Positions 18,589 through 28,075 of a DNA stretch of 64,000 bases are shown piece after piece. How positions within the stretch are numbered: the stretch's first letter is position 1; the number at the start of each line of letters is the position of its first letter. The stretch spans positions 248,001-312,000 of the forward strand of contig BGKB01000026.1 in NCBI GenBank assembly GCA_003116975.1, in the 5' to 3' direction. Origin of the DNA: Aurantiochytrium sp. KH105 (Eukaryota; Sar; Bigyra; Thraustochytrida; Thraustochytriidae). The position numbers and the translations under genes were made by a program. Below the pieces are notes generated by a model that was not told the origin of the DNA, did not search any database, and saw only the letters and a program-made list of their open reading frames with translations.

Positions 18589-20283
18589 ATGGGCGGGGGT
18601 GCCGGCGAGGCGCCTTGCCTTGCGCGCAGCATCTCTGTGGACACGCTCCCCGAGACGCCGCGCTCCGCCGAGTCCCTGGCCACTCGCAAGGATGACTGCG
18701 ACAGCCCAGCCTCGCCGCGGACCCCGAAAACGCCCTCTGCGACCACGACGACAACAACTACTCTTGTTGACTTGAGGTCCTCCTCCTCAGTCCTGCGAAG
18801 GCGTCTCCGTCTCGGCGGCATTCGCGAGAACGTCGTCGCGCCCCTTGTTGCAGCGAAAATGCGCGATGAAACCCTCCACGAAAAGGATGGCCGCGTCGAA
18901 GATGACGATGACGACGACGAGGACAGCGACATTGACGGCGACCTCGTCGATAACGCCGATGACGAGGAGGACGACCGCGACGATGACGACGACAAGGAAG
19001 ACTGCTACAGCACGAGCCGCCGCGAGCGTGCAGGCTCGGCGCATGCCTCGTTCCCAGCCTCGCCCGAGGCCGGCGAAAGCGTAAGTGGAATTCCTGGCTG
19101 CATTGGCCCTGCGCCGCCCCTCTCCCCGAGTGACTCGGACCAAAAGCGGCCTTGCGTCCTCTCCGTCGAGGACGAGATCGGCATCGAGGCCCTTTTGGAT
19201 TTTAGCTCGGCCCTGCCGTCGCGTCTTCCCGAAGTAAGTGCCGTCGAGCGCGATCGCAAAGCCTATGCAGGCCCGACGGACGAGTCGAATTGGGTCATTC
19301 CTGGCCGCCTCATGGTCGGCGCGTATCCGGCCGAGGCCGATGACCAGGCCCACGATGCCCTCTTGAACGCCATTCTCGAATGTGGCGTGACCACCTTTGT
19401 CTGCCTCCAAGCAGAATACAACCACTACGCCCCGGCCACCGCGCCGATCCGCCCTTACATCCGCGATGCCTTCCGGCTCTGCCAGATGCGCGAGCGGGAA
19501 GCCCGTCAAAAGAGTCCCAACGAAGTTTGCGCAGCGTCCAAACTGGGCTTTCTTCACCTTCCCATTGTGGACTGCAAGGTGACGGGCGATGAAGTCGTGA
19601 GGGCCTTGGCAGAGGCTCTCTGCTGGCGTCTTGTATCCGGCGAAGTCATCTACCTGCATTGCTGGGGTGGCCACGGTCGCACGGGAACGCTTGTTGCGGT
19701 GATGCTCGGCATGCTGTATAAAATTTCCAAGTCCGAGGCCCTCAAGCGAACCCAGCTCTACCATGATTGCAGATCGTGCCCGCTCCAGGTGCAGTCCCCG
19801 CAGACCTTTTCGCAGCGTATGCAGGTTTTGCGCATCCTCGACAGCGTTCGAGGCCGACCTTCCATTCTCGAGCAACATCTTGCCAGCCCGTACGCGAGCC
19901 GAGACATGGGTCAGGTCTTCCAATTGCCCGTCGCGCCCACCAGCGCAGCGGCTTTGCGGGCCAAACGTCCTCTCGAAATCGAGCCTTTGCCCGTCTCGTT
20001 GATGCGCGACACGGATGTCTCGAGCCCGCTGGTCGCTAACGGAATGAATCGCGCTGGACGCACCTCGATGGACATGTGCAAGCGTCGCAAGCTCGGTCCT
20101 CTTTCGCGACCTCGCTCGCTCAGACCGCCGCCCATGTCCTCTGGACACTTCCAGCCTGCCAACGTCGTGGCTGGGTCGACTCCGCCGCGTAGCGGAGCGA
20201 GTGAGCCGGCGGCGGTACCTTCGAACGCTGCTGTCGGCACGCCCGGCACTGCCCGGAAGCGGAATCTACACCTTGTGCGTTAA
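18589..20283 (+). CDS. Dual-specificity/tyrosine-type phosphatase
   Basis: A 564-residue protein from ATG MGGGAGEAPC; an in-frame extension upstream starts at GTG and is rejected. The N-terminal half is disordered, with a strongly acidic Asp/Glu tract at about residues 100-140. The catalytic part begins near WVIPGRLMVGAYPAE (about 245) and contains the Cys-based P-loop HCWGGHGRTG with nucleophile Cys358 and Arg364, preceded by the hydrophobic GEVIYLH strand. The Asp in LPIVDCKV, roughly 35-40 residues earlier, may be the general acid. After the P-loop comes an AVMLGMLYKIS helix. The C-terminal 130 residues are basic and disordered, ending in RKRNLHLVR. Family: cysteine-dependent phosphatase, DSP/PTP-like. 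The substrate cannot be told from sequence. Acidic and basic tails flanking the domain suggest regulation or nuclear location, which is inference. Confidence 0.88.
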   Translation: MGGGAGEAPCLARSISVDTLPETPRSAESLATRKDDCDSPASPRTPKTPSATTTTTTTLVDLRSSSSVLRRRLRLGGIRENVVAPLVAAKMRDETLHEKDGRVEDDDDDDEDSDIDGDLVDNADDEEDDRDDDDDKEDCYSTSRRERAGSAHASFPASPEAGESVSGIPGCIGPAPPLSPSDSDQKRPCVLSVEDEIGIEALLDFSSALPSRLPEVSAVERDRKAYAGPTDESNWVIPGRLMVGAYPAEADDQAHDALLNAILECGVTTFVCLQAEYNHYAPATAPIRPYIRDAFRLCQMREREARQKSPNEVCAASKLGFLHLPIVDCKVTGDEVVRALAEALCWRLVSGEVIYLHCWGGHGRTGTLVAVMLGMLYKISKSEALKRTQLYHDCRSCPLQVQSPQTFSQRMQVLRILDSVRGRPSILEQHLASPYASRDMGQVFQLPVAPTSAAALRAKRPLEIEPLPVSLMRDTDVSSPLVANGMNRAGRTSMDMCKRRKLGPLSRPRSLRPPPMSSGHFQPANVVAGSTPPRSGASEPAAVPSNAAVGTPGTARKRNLHLVR

Positions 20284-20776
20284 CGTGGCGAGTGGCCGGC
20301 GTGTTGAGCATGACACCACTCGCCACTGTCTTTCTCCTCTCTTCTTCTTTTCTTTTTTTACCGGTGGAGCTGATAGCGTGCGTGTCGAAGAGTCCGGCAC
20401 GAGTGATGAAGTGGGCATGACTTACCCAACCTTCGTTACGCCGCACGGACCGCACGGGGCTCACCCACCCACCCACCCACCCACCTACTCTTTTTTTTTA
20501 TATATATACCGTTCCACGCAAAGAGCGAGGCTCAAGACCTCACTCTCGACGTGCCTTTGCGCATGTGTTTTTGGCAATCACCGGGCTCGAGACGGTGCGC
20601 GCCCCGCGCTGTTTTCGTTTTTCTTTCCCGAATGCCCGCCCGTAATTTCTCTATGTGTATGTATGACATGACAAATCTGAATTCGTACCTGACGTGAATG
20701 TTTTTGCTCGCTCACTTGTCCCTTTCTTTTCTACGTGCTGCGTCAATTGATTGTTTTCTCCTGGGAGTATGGCAAT
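20284..20776. other. Convergent intergenic region
   Basis: Shared 3' region of the phosphatase and the cytochrome b561 gene. It contains a CCCA repeat (20462-20485), then a T run with TATATATA near 20490-20508. No gene is seen. The AT-rich part is a plausible place for both transcript ends. Confidence 0.55.
20462..20485. repeat. (CCCA)n microsatellite
   Basis: About six CCCA units in the convergent 3' region, followed directly by a T-rich/TATA run. Confidence 0.85.
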
Positions 20777-21361
20777 CTACACGAGTACTATGGGCGTTGC
20801 CACGATGAGCGGCACAGCAACGATCGCCTGTATCCAAAGATTAGGCTGCATGGTTTGAAAACCTGTAAAACATGCGAGCCAGCTCAGGGCGAGAATAATG
20901 CGGCCTGTCCAGCGGTGCACGAAGCGAAAGGACTGGTTTGTCTTCGCTTTACCAAAGTCCGGGTGAATCGTGGCGTTAAGAGGAGGAATGCTCGCCGACC
21001 AGCCGAAGAGCGACATGAGGCCGATCCACGCATGCCAGGACAAAAAGTGCTCCTTTCGCGCCATCTCCTTGTTCGTGTAAATCACATAGAACCCGAACCA
21101 CAGAAGCGCCGTCCCGCCCGTGAGCAGCTTGGCGTGTGTACGTGTATTTTCAAGGCCGCCAATCTTCTTCAGCAAGGTGCCCAGAGTCGCGATCACGAAG
21201 CATACCACCGACATGATGAGCGGGTGCCAGCTAAACCATGTCCACGACCCGGGAAGCATCGCGCTGTACGCGCCGACGCCCACGCCAAACGCCACGCACG
21301 GCCACTTGAACCGTGCGTACACGGCTTCCTTGGCGTCCTTGCTCTTGGCGTCGCTCCCCAT
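20777..21361 (-). CDS. Cytochrome b561-type transmembrane protein (CYB561D-like)
   Basis: A 194-residue membrane protein from ATG MGSDAKSKDAK; the 86-residue upstream extension is Arg/Ser/Glu-rich leader sequence and is rejected. Five to six hydrophobic helices are visible, with histidines placed as in cytochrome b561: SWHPLIM, NTRTHAKLL, LSWHAWIG and RFVHRWTGR. These are the usual ligands of the two hemes in trans-membrane ferric or monodehydroascorbate reductases. Size and layout resemble the short CYB561D1/D2 type, without a DOMON domain. It probably moves electrons across an endomembrane; the donor and acceptor are unknown. The leader carries a sense-oriented GAGC repeat about 100 bp upstream. 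Confidence 0.87.
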   Translation of the reverse strand: MGSDAKSKDAKEAVYARFKWPCVAFGVGVGAYSAMLPGSWTWFSWHPLIMSVVCFVIATLGTLLKKIGGLENTRTHAKLLTGGTALLWFGFYVIYTNKEMARKEHFLSWHAWIGLMSLFGWSASIPPLNATIHPDFGKAKTNQSFRFVHRWTGRIILALSWLACFTGFQTMQPNLWIQAIVAVPLIVATPIVLV

Positions 21362-22896
21362 GTTGTTGGACAGGACAAAATAAATGATCCGATCCAAACC
21401 AAGCCGCTCCACCTCAACCTCGCTCTCAGTCTCGCCGCTCTGAGAGAGCGAGGGGAATGCACGCTCGCTCGCTCGCTCGCTCGTCTGCGCTCCAGCGCGG
21501 CTCGGCCCCGGGCGCGAGCAAGCGTAGCCTCCTCGTCGAGGGTCTTTGTTTGCTTTCTTAGTCGTTGTGGTTTTGCTGCGCTGGCGGAGGAGAGAGAAAA
21601 CGAGAGAACACATCTCCATGGACCGGCCCCGCGAGCCTCCGCGGCCTCTCTCGACACGCTCACTCGCACGCTCAAGGGACGCGCGCTTCGTCGCGCCTCG
21701 CGACCATCTTCACTCGCTCGCTAGCTTGCAGGTTTGCGGCGGTCCTTCGCTGGCGCCGCAGAAGGGACGCGCGGGCAACAACGAATTTCCCTGACGGCTG
21801 TCTCGATCTCGTCTCTCGCTTCTTTCCTTTCCTTTCTTTCACTTCATTTCTGCCGCGGCGGCGCTTCGAGCACCGAGCTCGCCGTCGAGCTCGCAGCAGA
21901 GGCAGCTCGTGACCACGCTGGCCTCGGACGCGTACACGCACGCACGCACGCACGCACGTATACGTTCGAATGGAGAATGCAGAAGCTTTCGCGATGCTCG
22001 GGTCTTGGCTTTTTTCCTGTTTTTCTTTTTGGCCTTTGGCTCATTGCAAAGGCAGGAGATTTCGCGGATGGTTCGGCTCCAGAGCAGCACGTTGATCGAT
22101 TTTATCCCTCTCCCGTTGAGGCTGGGCCACGATGGATTCCGAAAGTCCATACGTCAGGCCTCGGCGGCGAGGAAGGGCTTGGAGAATGCATGCCTGGGCT
22201 CAACGGAGTCGTCCATGCGATGGCTTTGGTCAGCCAGGCCGGATTGGTAATCTTCATTGTGCGCGATCTGTACTAGCCAGGTGCGCGCGAAAGGGACGAA
22301 GGCCTGCAGATTGATGACGCGCAGAGTCACGGTGGTACACATCTCTGGGCATTATACTTTCTTCAAGTTGCTGGTCTTGACGGTAGCAGACGCAGATGCA
22401 TCGGGCCGTTGGTGATGCCTGGATTATTTGTTTCTTCTTGACCGAATGGCATGACGTAGCATTCGTCAGGAGCTAGCAATCTGGAGCGAGTCCTCTCGAG
22501 GTTGATCGTAAGGAGTTTGCAAAAGCCTTTGAATCTCACTGGGACTGCACTGGCACTGCACTGGCAGTCATCATCCATCTTGTCTGCGAATATTATCAAA
22601 GTAGCAAACGCGAGCGCACTGGCAGTATCCCATGCGATCGTTGATGATGACGAGATGGAAGACAGGGCATGATCATTGAAGATGAAAGGGGTCAGAACGA
22701 GAAACGATCGATCTTCTTTTGCAAGTCGAAAAGCAAAACAGAAGCGAATGCCATCCGCGAAAAACTTGTCTGACAGATACACACAACAAATTATTGAGAG
22801 AGAGAAGGTGGTCTCTCAAACGAGGGAACTGACACGAAAAGGAGATCAATGAGGAGCGAGTGGGGGAAAAAAAAAGTTTAAAGACATGACAGTATT
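21362..22896. other. Intergenic: b561 promoter and mannose-6-phosphate isomerase 3' end
   Basis: Between two leftward genes. The left half is the b561 leader or promoter, GC-rich with a GCTC repeat at 21462-21482 and an ACGC repeat near 21937-21958. The right half is closer to balanced composition and probably contains the 3' end of the isomerase transcript. Frames of up to 180 codons on both strands have no recognisable domain. No RNA gene is seen. Confidence 0.5.
21462..21482 (-). repeat. GAGC tract in the b561 leader
   Basis: About five GCTC units on the plus strand, which read GAGC in the direction of the leftward b561 gene, roughly 100 bp before its ATG. Confidence 0.8.
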
Positions 22897-24207
22897 CTAA
22901 AAAGCGCCCTTGAGCGTTGCGCGAAAGACGATAAGGTCTGACTTGGCCTCGACGGAGAGCGAAGAGCCGCACGGCTGGAAAAAGATGTCGCCGCGCTTGA
23001 GGTCCGTCTCATGTTTGGCCTTCTTTGTGGCTGCATCCGACTCGGCATCAGAAGCAGACGTAGCGCCGCCCTTTGCCGAACCCTCACCTTCGAGCACGAG
23101 CACAACCGAGCCATATGAAGAGGGCTCAAGCGAGTATGAGCCATCCGCCGGCTTGAGCACGACGCGCTCCATCTGGAACTCTGTCACGGCCGGATCAGGT
23201 GGCGCGTAGATCTCGCTATGCTCGCCAGACTTGCGGCCCTCCAACATGTTGCCCGGGTGGAACTCAGCGCCCTCGTGGCTCGGTTGACGGTACGTGAGCA
23301 TGCTGCAAAGCGTTGGCGTGTCGCGCAGCTTCGGCGTGAGACCGGCGCGCACCACGTTGTCGGAGCAAGCCATGATCTCGGCGCAGTCGCCCAAAAGGTA
23401 GGCATGCGGCTCATTGGCACCCAGGAAAACGGCCTGGCCAGGGGCCAAGACGCGGTAGCACAAAATGTAGGCGCAAAAGACGCCGACGTCGCCAGGGTAG
23501 TCGTTGACAAGGCGAAGCGCGAGCTTGTTGGGCATCTGGAGGTCGCTTTCGCCCTCGAGACGCTTCTTGAGGGCCTCGGTCTGCTTGGCAACGAGGTCTG
23601 CGTCAGAGTTCATGAGCGAGCTAAAGAGGATCTTGAGCGAAGCCTTTTGCTGGTCCTCCTCGACGGAGCCAAGCTTGGCTTCGTCGGACAGGAGGGCCTT
23701 GGCCTCCTCGGAGGCCTCGAGGAGCTCCTGGAGCTCTGGGGTCTCGCGGATGTTGCCGACGGTCTCGCTCAGAGGGAGGAACCCGCAGAGCGCCTCAAAG
23801 TCCGTGACGGCACAGGCCATCTCTGGCTTGTGGTTCGGGTCCTTGTACACAGAGGGCCTGTCGGCGTGCAGCTGCTCCGCGAGCTTCTTGTCCGGATGCG
23901 CCTGGATCGAGAGCGCCTTATTCACGCTCAGGATCTTGAAGAGGTACGGGAGGCCATTCTTGGCGCACTCCTCCTGCTGTGCCTTATCGGCGCTCACGGT
24001 CTCCGGGTGCTCCTTGAGGTACTCGGCGAGGGTCTGCTCTTCGATCTTGGCGGGGCCGTTCGGGTGCGTGCCCACCCAGAGCTCCGCGTACGGCTTGCTC
24101 TCGTCCACCTCGGCGCCGGCGGCCTTGGCCAGCTGCGCCACCGTGCTCTCCAGGCCGGGCTTGCCCCAGGCGTAGTTCTGCGCCGGGCACTGCAGCGGGA
24201 CCAGCAT
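22897..24207 (-). CDS. MPI: Mannose-6-phosphate isomerase, type I
   Basis: A 436-residue cytosolic zinc enzyme from ATG MLVPLQCPAQNYAWG; the GTG-begun extension is rejected. It interconverts fructose 6-phosphate and mannose 6-phosphate and so feeds GDP-mannose for glycosylation and cell-wall or extracellular polysaccharide. Type I features: the YAWGKPG start, SIQAHPDKKLAEQLH with the metal-binding Gln and His, HKPEMACAVTDFEALCGF with the metal-binding Glu, and GANEPHAYLLGDCAEIMA with another metal-binding His, followed by NVVRAGLTPKLRD carrying the active-site Arg. The length is normal for the family. The leader has a sense-oriented GAGC tract about 60 bp upstream. Confidence 0.96.
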   Translation of the reverse strand: MLVPLQCPAQNYAWGKPGLESTVAQLAKAAGAEVDESKPYAELWVGTHPNGPAKIEEQTLAEYLKEHPETVSADKAQQEECAKNGLPYLFKILSVNKALSIQAHPDKKLAEQLHADRPSVYKDPNHKPEMACAVTDFEALCGFLPLSETVGNIRETPELQELLEASEEAKALLSDEAKLGSVEEDQQKASLKILFSSLMNSDADLVAKQTEALKKRLEGESDLQMPNKLALRLVNDYPGDVGVFCAYILCYRVLAPGQAVFLGANEPHAYLLGDCAEIMACSDNVVRAGLTPKLRDTPTLCSMLTYRQPSHEGAEFHPGNMLEGRKSGEHSEIYAPPDPAVTEFQMERVVLKPADGSYSLEPSSYGSVVLVLEGEGSAKGGATSASDAESDAATKKAKHETDLKRGDIFFQPCGSSLSVEAKSDLIVFRATLKGAF

Positions 24208-25995
24208 CGTCTCCGCCGCGCGTCCTTCTCCCTGCCTCGCTCCAGCCCCGCTTCTGCTCCGTCTCTGCTCGCTCGCTCGCACGCCCGTCCCGCGCGGCTG
24301 CGTTGCGGCTTTGCTGCTCCGCCGCTCCTGCCGCTGCCGCCGCTCCTCCCAGGCTGAGGCTCTCCGGGTCCCTCTCGCGCGGGGTCTCGTGCGTCACCGC
24401 GTCTTTTCCCCTTCCCTCGCTAAAAAGATTCTGCTGCTGCTGCTGCTGCTTGTTTTGTTTGTTGCCAGCTTGGAGTCGGATCCGGCCGGGTGGGTGCTGG
24501 CCGCGCAAGTGGACTATGGCGCCGCGCAAGTGGGCGCCGCGCGCGGCCAAGTGCCGACAAAGGCCCTTTCTCGATTTGTGGCAGCTGTGGTGGGGAAGGG
24601 CTGCGGAACAAACAAGTCCCATCCATCACGCTTGCGGCAGAGACTTGCGTGCGGGGCGGCGCGGCGCGGCACAGGTCGGTCGGTGCTGCAGGTGCTGCAG
24701 GTGCTGCAGGTGCTGGCGGTCGAGGGGAACGAACTTGCAGCCGGTGATAGTTTGCTCGCTTGCGTTTTCTTGCTGGGCTGCCACAGAGTTGGTTTGGTCT
24801 GGCTTTGGGGCGGTGGGGGGGGGGGGGGTTCGCTCGACGAGTTTCGTGGTTATCGTGTTGACCATCTTCATCCACTTCTTCTTCGTCTTGATCGGATTTT
24901 TCATTATTGTGTTGGCCACCTTCTTCTTCTTCATCTTCTTCTTCGTGAGGAAGACCTCGTTGGGGGACGAGAGCAACGCCTTCCCGGGAAACTCGCTGCT
25001 GGCTTCCGCTAGCAACTGCGTGTACACCACACAGAATTTGCACGGAAGTGCGCGGCAACTCGACGCCGGGCGACTCCTTTGGAGTCAGTTTCTTCACGGT
25101 GAGGTCGCGGTCGTCCGTCGCCTGCAGCGCGAGAGAAGAGCATCCCGAAGCTTGGCATCATTCTTTGGCGGCGAGTTTGCCAGAAGACACGCCGCGGCCT
25201 CGACTTGCGTTTCTTGCTTGAGATGACGGAGCAATCGAGGAAAAGTTGAGCGCCTCGCGGGCGATAACGATCATGGGGCGCGAGCATTGGCGATCAAGTC
25301 CCGAGTGGAGAGACATGAGAGATGCGGCGCAGGCGAACCTTGCTGTTCTACAGCTTGCCATCTCGCTGCGTTGTTTTTCCGTCCTACGACAAGCATGATT
25401 CGGCGATTCGTGACTTGAGCATGGAAAAACCAATTGTTGTTTCGATGACTTCCCTCGCTTCCTTGCTCTCTCGCTCGTTTGACGGACGTCTTCTATCTTG
25501 CTAGTGTGGAGTCAAATGTCTTTTGAGATTCGCTCCTAATCTGCTCCGAGAGATATACAATAATCGTGCCGTCAAAGGTCAATCAACAATGCTGCAGTGG
25601 CCGCTGTCTCTCCCACGGTGTTTTTTTTTACTTGAAGACAAAGACCAAAGCATCTCTTCGTAACCGCCCCGCACCGCATGGAGCATCATATGGATGGCAC
25701 AAACGAATTCCGCTTCGCGATTTACTGCGAGCTGCTGCTGCTGATCAAGCTCTTCCCTTGCCAGCCAGAAAAGGGTACGAGCGCTCGAGGGTACGAAACG
25801 ATGTCTCCGCACTTTAGGTCTCAGGATTCCAAGAGATTTCCCCTTTCTACGTACTTCATGACTCGCAAGTCGTCGTCGACGATGTTCGCGTCGTCGCCAG
25901 GCTCGAATACGTAAAAGGTGTAGTAGTACTGACTGCGCTGCGAGAGGGGGTCCTCGACCTCGACACCAAATCCACAAGAAGAGCAGGCGACGCCC
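24208..25995. other. Divergent promoter region, isomerase / F-box-WD40
   Basis: Gene-free 1.8 kb. It contains a GCTC tract (24267-24280), CTG repeats (about 24430-24450), two GCAAGTG motifs 21 bp apart (24505-24511 and 24526-24532), a four-copy GGTGCTGCA repeat near 24680-24715, a G run near 24817-24829 and a TTC-rich stretch near 24920-24945. Open frames of up to 307 codons are low-complexity. No tRNA or other RNA is seen. Confidence 0.5.
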
Positions 25996-27711
25996 ATGGA
26001 GAGACCCCTCGCGCGGCGGACCGGCGTGGCCGCGCAGGGCGCGCGGCTGCCGGCAGCGGCGGCGGCGGAGGACGGAGGGTCCAGCGGGCCCTGCGGGCCC
26101 CGCGGCGCTCGCTCGCGAGACGCCTGGGTCGCAGACTTCATGGGCATGGACCACGGCGCCCGCGAGGATGCGCTCGTGGCGCTCGCGCAGGCCACCGCGC
26201 GCGAGCAGTGCGGCGCGGGCTCTGGCCCATGCGGAAAAGAGGGCTCTGGCACGATGAGACTCGCTAGTATTTTACAGAGCCTTCAGCGCGAGGCACTAGG
26301 CCTCCGCAGCGAAAACGGGGACGGACAAGACCTCGCGAAGCTCGACAGCGCCACAGGCAACGGCCATACCCTGCGTGCTCGCGCACCGAGCACAGTGCCA
26401 ACCGTCGACTTCCTCGATTCGCGCACTATGCCAAATGCTCTGCGCCGGATCATCCTCTGTTTTTTGGATCTTCGAGCTCTGGCGCGCGCGAGCTGTGTAT
26501 CCACCGACTGGCGCAAACTTGTGTGCAGACCCTCTGCAGACTGGATTTGGCATCAAGAATTCAAACGTCTGCACGGCTCGTCGACCTTTATGCGGAATTT
26601 CGAAATGTACGGAAAGACATGGCGCGGCCTTTGCCTCCTTCAAGAGCAAAGCAAGCTCGGCTGGCGCAACGGAACCGTGGAGAAACGCGAATTCTCCGGC
26701 CACAAGGATCGCGTGCGCCACGTCCGCATTCGCCAAGACACAGTCGTCTCTGCCTCGTGGGACCGCACACTGCGCATGATCGACCTCAGCGAGGAGAAAA
26801 ACCTCGACGAGGCCCAGCAACCGTCCGTCCTGAAAAAGGTGGCCTCTCACGGCGGGTCCGTCTTTGGCGTCTGGTTCGATGGCCGCGTGGCCGTGACTTG
26901 CTCCGAGGACTGCACCATCAAAATCTGGTATGTCCATGAAGACAACAAGAAGATGGAGCTCAGAGGGCATACCACGCCGGTGTATCGCGTTGTCATGATG
27001 AGCAGTGAGGTTCTTGTGTCTTGCGCCAAGGACTTCGTTGGCGTGTGGCACTGGCCGAGCTGTACTCTCAGCAAAAGACTTGTCGGCCACCGTCACGATG
27101 TCCACCGCATCCAGGTGTCAGACTCCCTCATCGTTACAGGCTCCTACGATACGACTGTCCGGGTTTGGCTTTACCCTTCCCTCATCGTCGCCTGGGCCTC
27201 GGATCGTGTACACACTGGAGGTGTCTCTTCCTTACATTTTATGGGTGATATCCTTGCTACGGGATCAGCTCGTGGAGAGATTTTTATTTGGGAGCTTTCC
27301 ACCGGTATTCTAAAGCACAAAATCGAGAGTAGCTACCACGATGACAAGACCATTTCTTGCATCATGGTGTCTGGCAAACGCGTAATCACCTCGTCAAACC
27401 TTGACAATCGCTCCAATTACGGATATGTTTGCATTTGGGATGCTGTGACGGGAACACTGGTCAATCGCTTTCAAGAGCCCTTTTATATCAATGCGCTTCG
27501 GACCGACTTTGGCTTCATTTTTTGTGCCTGCTCTGATGGAGTTATGCGTATTCGCAATCCTACGGACGACTTTGAGGTTCTCAGCGAGTTCCGCCACGGT
27601 ATGTCCAATCTCTACGATGTCGATGTTCAGGGTCAGCATGCTGTCACGTGTGGTCTCGATGGCAAGGTGGTGGTCTGGACTGTCAAAGGTGTAGACACTG
27701 ACATCTCATAG
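25996..27711 (+). CDS. F-box and WD40-repeat protein (SCF substrate receptor)
   Basis: A 571-residue protein, ATG in a strong context (cccATGGa). The N-terminus is Ala/Gly-rich. An F-box lies at about 136-185 (MPNALRRIILCFLDLRALARASCVSTDWRKL); it would bind SKP1 and so a cullin-RING ubiquitin ligase. From about residue 230 to the end come seven or so WD40 blades with WD-type ends (DRTLRMIDL, DCTIKIWYV, DFVGVWHW, DTTVRVWLY, GEIFIWEL, GYVCIWDA, GKVVVWTV), forming a beta-propeller for substrate recognition. The layout resembles FBXW7/beta-TrCP-type receptors, but I cannot name an orthologue or substrate. Confidence 0.92.
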   Translation: MERPLARRTGVAAQGARLPAAAAAEDGGSSGPCGPRGARSRDAWVADFMGMDHGAREDALVALAQATAREQCGAGSGPCGKEGSGTMRLASILQSLQREALGLRSENGDGQDLAKLDSATGNGHTLRARAPSTVPTVDFLDSRTMPNALRRIILCFLDLRALARASCVSTDWRKLVCRPSADWIWHQEFKRLHGSSTFMRNFEMYGKTWRGLCLLQEQSKLGWRNGTVEKREFSGHKDRVRHVRIRQDTVVSASWDRTLRMIDLSEEKNLDEAQQPSVLKKVASHGGSVFGVWFDGRVAVTCSEDCTIKIWYVHEDNKKMELRGHTTPVYRVVMMSSEVLVSCAKDFVGVWHWPSCTLSKRLVGHRHDVHRIQVSDSLIVTGSYDTTVRVWLYPSLIVAWASDRVHTGGVSSLHFMGDILATGSARGEIFIWELSTGILKHKIESSYHDDKTISCIMVSGKRVITSSNLDNRSNYGYVCIWDAVTGTLVNRFQEPFYINALRTDFGFIFCACSDGVMRIRNPTDDFEVLSEFRHGMSNLYDVDVQGQHAVTCGLDGKVVVWTVKGVDTDIS

Positions 27712-28075
27712 GTATCTACATGCCTGTCTGACCGACTGTGAGGATTTTGAAGCCTGAACGAATCTGGCAAATATTCCTAGCTTTCTTTTTCCTACTTTCT
27801 CTTCTTCTTTTCACTGTAATTTTCTCAATACAATACCAAGCATGCCTCTCTCTCTCTTTCTCTCTCTCTCTTTCTCTCTCCATCTACTTTTCTGTCTTTT
27901 TGTGTGCTAAAAACCTGATTCGCAGGCGTTGCAGGAAAGACTGCTCATGGATTGCGAGCGAGAAAAATCTGTAAAGGCTTCGTTCATTTCATTCATTCCC
28001 CCAAAATTCACATCCCCATTTTCCAATGCTCAATGAATCTTTTCTTCTTTTTTGGTATAGGCCTACTTATGTTAG
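27712..28075. other. Convergent 3' region with CT microsatellite
   Basis: Between the stops of the F-box/WD40 gene and the CHD gene. It is AT- and pyrimidine-rich, with a CT/CTTT tract at about 27846-27890. Likely holds both polyadenylation sites. No gene. Confidence 0.6.

Noticed and set aside
21734-22276. Plus-strand frame of 180 codons with a hydrophobic segment
   Set aside because: No recognisable domain, unclear start, and it lies in the promoter region of the b561 gene. Could be revisited if transcribed.
23218-24357. Plus-strand frame of 379 codons opposite the isomerase
   Set aside because: Leu/Val/Arg-rich shadow of a high-GC gene whose sense product is a clear enzyme.
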